Source: an uncultured bacterium
Lineage (GTDB): Bacteria > Cyanobacteriota > Vampirovibrionia > Gastranaerophilales > Gastranaerophilaceae
DNA: 64,000 nucleotides
Reading direction: 5' to 3'
Assembly: GCA_949299935.1 (NCBI GenBank)
Contig: CASGCE010000016.1
Location: 62,001-126,000, forward strand
This document shows positions 61,122-64,000 of the stretch, piece by piece. The position numbers were made by a program, and so were the translations under genes. How positions within the stretch are numbered: position 1 is the stretch's first letter; each line of letters begins with the position of its first letter. Under the pieces are notes generated by a model. It made no database searches and was not told the DNA's origin. It was given only the letters and a program-made list of their open reading frames with translations.

Positions 61122-62396
61122 TTACTTAGAACAGCAAGAGTAAGAACAAGCTTGTGATTTCAAATCATCCGCCTTGTCAGTTTGTTCCCAAGGAACGAAT
61201 ATATCAGAACGTCCCATATGTCCGTATGCTGCCAAAAGCTGGTAGAATTTACCGCCATTTTTAGCAGGCAAACCGCGTAAATCAAATTGTTTAATAATAC
61301 CTGCCGGTGTTAAATCAAAATTTTTATAAACCAAATCCGAAATTTCATCATCAGAGATTTTACCGGTACCAAAAGTATCAACCATGATTGAAATAGGTTC
61401 TGCAACACCTATAGCGTAAGCCAATTCTATTTCGCATTTTTCAGCCAAACCTGATGCGACAACGTTTTTAGCAACATATCTTGCGGCATAAGCAGCAGAA
61501 CGATCAACTTTTGTTGGATCCTTTCCTGAAAAAGCGCCACCACCGTGTCTTGAATAGCCGCCATATGTGTCGACAATAATCTTACGACCTGTCAGACCTG
61601 CATCACCTTGAGGGCCTCCAACTACAAACCTGCCTGACGGATTTACAAGAACTATTGTTTTATCATCAAGCTTTATCGTTTCATTTTCAAACACTTTATC
61701 AATTACGTATTTTTTAATATCACGTTTGATAATTTCCTGCACAGAATAATTATCCGTTTCACCATCAATTTCCGGATCATGCTGGGTAGAAATTAAAACC
61801 GTATGAATTCTTGAAGGTTTGCCGTCAACATATTCAACGGTAACCTGAGATTTGCCGTCGGGACGTAAATAATCAAGCATACCCTGCTTTCTTACGTCTG
61901 CAAGTCTGTGCGAAAGTTTATGAGCCAAACTTATCGGCAATGGCATCAATTCCGGTGTTTCGTTACACGCGTAGCCAAACATAATTCCCTGATCACCCGC
62001 GCCGATATTTTCAGTTTCCATAGCTGAGGTATCCGCACTATAAGAACGATTTTCCAGTGCTTTGTTGACACCGCCTGCAATATCGCAAGATTGTTCATCA
62101 ATACTTGTTAATACAGCGCAGGTTTTGTAATCAAAGCCGCCGCCTTCTCTGCCAACATAACCGATATTCTTAATTGTATCTCTTACCACTGACGGAATAT
62201 CAACATAACAATCCGCAGTAATTTCACCGCAAACAAGTGCCATGCCTGTAGTGACGGTTGTTTCCGCAGCCACACGTGCTTGAGGGTATTTTGTCAAAAA
62301 TTCGTCCAAAATCGCGTCAGATATCTGATCACACACTTTGTCGGGGTGGCCTTCCGTTACTGATTCGGAAGTGAATAAAAAATTTCTTGGTGTCAT
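61122..62396 (-). CDS. metK: S-adenosylmethionine synthase
   Basis: Makes SAM from methionine and ATP. 424 residues with [57 protein letters not shown] and [18 protein letters not shown]. The C terminus carries a Cys-rich tail (CSYSCCSK) beyond the common end of the family. AAGGAG lies before the ATG, and the leader can form hairpins. Confidence 0.95.
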   Translation of the reverse strand: MTPRNFLFTSESVTEGHPDKVCDQISDAILDEFLTKYPQARVAAETTVTTGMALVCGEITADCYVDIPSVVRDTIKNIGYVGREGGGFDYKTCAVLTSIDEQSCDIAGGVNKALENRSYSADTSAMETENIGAGDQGIMFGYACNETPELMPLPISLAHKLSHRLADVRKQGMLDYLRPDGKSQVTVEYVDGKPSRIHTVLISTQHDPEIDGETDNYSVQEIIKRDIKKYVIDKVFENETIKLDDKTIVLVNPSGRFVVGGPQGDAGLTGRKIIVDTYGGYSRHGGGAFSGKDPTKVDRSAAYAARYVAKNVVASGLAEKCEIELAYAIGVAEPISIMVDTFGTGKISDDEISDLVYKNFDLTPAGIIKQFDLRGLPAKNGGKFYQLLAAYGHMGRSDIFVPWEQTDKADDLKSQACSYSCCSK

Positions 62397-62472
62397 TTAT
62401 TTTCTCCTTAATTCTTTTACCGCCGGTAAGTTTTTTAATTCCAACCCGGCCTATCCATTAAGCTATATTATA
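62397..62472 (-). promoter_or_regulatory. metK promoter and structured leader
   Basis: On the minus strand TTGATT, a 16-base spacer and TATAAT (62472-62467) are followed by a leader of about 63 bases. GCCGG pairs with CCGGC around a loop, and TTACC-GGC-GGTAA is a competing hairpin that uses part of the same sequence. CTTAAT at 62462-62457 is complementary to ATTAAG (62412-62407), which overlaps the AAGGAG site, but may lie before +1. Confidence 0.4.
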
Positions 62473-62508
62473 AACCCTGAAAATCTAAAATCAAATAATT
62501 ATAAATTT

Positions 62509-62661
62509 TTACTTAATATATGAAACACTTACAAGCATATAATCCCCTTGAACTTCAACTACAGCCCATCTTAACGGAATTATGCCAATACTTTGCAGCT
62601 CTTTTTCTATCAAAGTATTATCTTTTAAATATTTGATTTTAATAACGTCTGAAACTACCAT
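62509..62661 (-). CDS. 50-residue small protein
   Basis: Starts MVVSDVIKIKYLKDNT and ends GDYMLVSVSYIK, with the centre ELQSIGIIPLRWAVVEVQG; it has the alternation of a small folded alpha/beta protein. It lies between tRNA-Thr (33 bases upstream) and metK on the same strand. No Shine-Dalgarno is seen, so translation is uncertain. Family unknown. Confidence 0.4.
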   Translation of the reverse strand: MVVSDVIKIKYLKDNTLIEKELQSIGIIPLRWAVVEVQGDYMLVSVSYIK

Positions 62662-62693
62662 ACACACCAAAATAACACATACTATTGAAAAAA

Positions 62694-62766
62694 AGCCGAT
62701 AAAGGGACTTGAACCCTTGACCTACTCATTACGAATGAGTTGCTCTACCAACTGAGCTATATCGGC
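62694..62766 (-). tRNA. tRNA-Thr (CGT)
   Basis: Minus strand: acceptor GCCGATA/TATCGGC, D arm AGCTCAGTTGGTAGAGC, anticodon stem-loop CTCAT-TCGTAAT-style loop with CGT (threonine, reads ACG), T arm GGGTTCAAGTCCC. CCA is not encoded, unlike in the other two tRNAs of this window. Confidence 0.93.
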
Positions 62767-62875
62767 AATTTCTATTTTATTTTAACACAAACATCAGAAA
62801 GTGTATTTTTAAGACAATATCGAAGTCAAAAGCTAAAGCATGTCGAAAAAAAATTCCTCCTAAAAACATTCATTC

Positions 62876-64000
62876 CTATTCAACCGTAACAGATTTTGCC
62901 AAGTTTCTGGGCTGATCAACGTCTTTTCCCAAAAATTCAGCAATATAATATGCTATCAATTGCAGAGGAATAACAGCAATTATCGGTGATAAGAATTCTT
63001 GAACCTCCGGAACTGTTATGATACATTCAAACAACTCCTCCAGCTTCGGGTCATTAGAATTTGTCAATGCAATCATTCTTGCATTACGTGCTTTAGCCTC
63101 CTCGCTATTGGAAAGAAGTTTTTCGTAAACAACACCCTTCATAAGAATTGACAAAACAGGCATTGTATCATCCAACATAGCGATAGGTCCGTGCTTCAAT
63201 TCACCTGCTGCATAGCCGGTTGCGTTAATATAGCTTATTTCTTTTAACTTAAGCGCGCCCTCCAATGCTGTCGGAAGGTTTATACCTCTTGCGACATATA
63301 TAAAATCTTTAGTACCGGAAAATTTTCTTGCACATTTTTGGATTTCATCTGTATTAGCAAGTATTTGTTCAATCTTTTGCGGCAAGAGCATCAATTCATT
63401 TTTTATAGAGCGGATTACACTGTAATCCATGCTGTTTTTAATCTCAGCCATATACAAAGATAAAAGATAAAATGCCATTAACTGTGCGATATAGGATTTT
63501 GTAGCGGCAACAGAAACCTCAATCCCTGCATTAACGGACAGCAAACTGTCCGCTTCTCTTGCCATAGATGAATCCGGGCGGTTTGTTATAATTAAAATAT
63601 AAGACCCGCAGGCTTTTGCTTGTTTAATAGCAGTCAAAGTATCTGCGGTTTCGCCCGATTGAGAAACACCTATTATGAGTGTATGCTCATCAGTAACCGT
63701 ACGCCTGTAGATGTATTCACTTGAGGCCTCAACATCAACAGGTATCCCGCAGAAGGTCTCAATCAAATACTTACCGACCATTGCTGCGTGTAAAGACGTC
63801 CCGCAGGCAATGATTTGAATTCTGTTCAAATTCTTTAAAGTTTCTTTTGTAAGCTTAACCTCATCTAAAACAACCGGTTCTGATGCGGTATGAAGTTTAC
63901 CCACCAAAGTATTTCTTATAACATCAGGCTGTTCGTGGATTTCCTTAAGCATAAAATGTTTATAGCCCATTTTACTCAAAGCTACAGGCTCCCAAGGCAA
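62876..64000 (-). CDS. glmS: Glutamine-fructose-6-phosphate aminotransferase (C-terminal part)
   Basis: The 374 residues seen, cut by the right edge, cover both SIS isomerase domains: ACGTSLHAAMVGKYLIE, GVSQSGETADTLTAIK, the CATKSY-like VAATKSYIAQL, ALEGALKLKEISYINA, GYAAGELKHGPIAM and the end DQPRNLAKSVTVE. It makes glucosamine-6-phosphate for peptidoglycan and LPS. The glutaminase domain lies beyond the window. Confidence 0.95.
   Translation of the reverse strand: MPWEPVALSKMGYKHFMLKEIHEQPDVIRNTLVGKLHTASEPVVLDEVKLTKETLKNLNRIQIIACGTSLHAAMVGKYLIETFCGIPVDVEASSEYIYRRTVTDEHTLIIGVSQSGETADTLTAIKQAKACGSYILIITNRPDSSMAREADSLLSVNAGIEVSVAATKSYIAQLMAFYLLSLYMAEIKNSMDYSVIRSIKNELMLLPQKIEQILANTDEIQKCARKFSGTKDFIYVARGINLPTALEGALKLKEISYINATGYAAGELKHGPIAMLDDTMPVLSILMKGVVYEKLLSNSEEAKARNARMIALTNSNDPKLEELFECIITVPEVQEFLSPIIAVIPLQLIAYYIAEFLGKDVDQPRNLAKSVTVE

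Overview
The window reads as a chromosomal segment of an AT-rich, Gram-negative, non-photosynthetic member of the cyanobacterial lineage, most like the gut Melainabacteria (Gastranaerophilales). This is inferred from gene content only: an RpaB/Ycf27-type response regulator and an LdpA-like iron-sulfur protein (both cyanobacterial hallmarks), KDO activation (kdsB), AsmA, TolC and a Wzx-type flippase (outer membrane), and many prepilin-like proteins with an FTLAEVLI-type N terminus. No photosynthesis gene is visible.

Layout. 0-5.6 kb: tRNA-His with a duplicated 3' end beside a GC-richer cassette, then a minus-strand block (rpaB; accD-accA-prmA-kdsB; a matrixin-like protease). 5.6-9.0 kb: ybaB-recR, an Opp-type ATPase, smpB and a formyltransferase paralogue on the plus strand. 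9.0-17.8 kb: prepilin, YjbQ, a degenerate amidohydrolase, obgE, tsaD, a GshB-like ATP-grasp enzyme, an MBL hydrolase, ribD and a MEMO-like protein. 17.8-33 kb: dnaX, nifUS, a repeat-containing exported protein, an AsmA-like protein, miaA, a 2-hydroxyacyl-CoA dehydratase-like protein, gcvPB with a small sigma factor, a tandem universal stress protein and another prepilin. 33-38 kb: a tight operon-like run (PurD-like, DnaJ-like, queE, def, fmt, aroH). 38-45.5 kb: unknown exported protein, flippase, three tandem prepilins, a flavoprotein and TolC. 45.6-53.1 kb: accessory stretch of unknown proteins, several sharing a short N-terminal segment with an F-G/F-T-G motif, interrupted by a HAD phosphatase, the LdpA-like protein and two gene remnants. 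53.4-64 kb: tRNA-Phe, infC, a TPR protein, dusB, argS, a YibE/F protein, metK, tRNA-Thr and glmS (cut by the right edge).

The main things to look at are: (1) a recurrent promoter layout, TANNNT followed by exactly six bases and then ATG with no Shine-Dalgarno, at ten genes, which predicts leaderless mRNAs; (2) a cluster of unknown proteins with a common N-terminal motif, one with a kinase-like core; (3) an amidohydrolase that has lost its recognisable metal ligands; (4) a 19-bp inverted repeat that would bury the ribosome site of an exported protein; (5) a probable AUA start for infC; (6) the repeated tRNA-His 3' end; and (7) gene remnants and small genes without a conventional long reading frame. 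No complete insertion sequence, prophage, CRISPR array or rRNA is seen.
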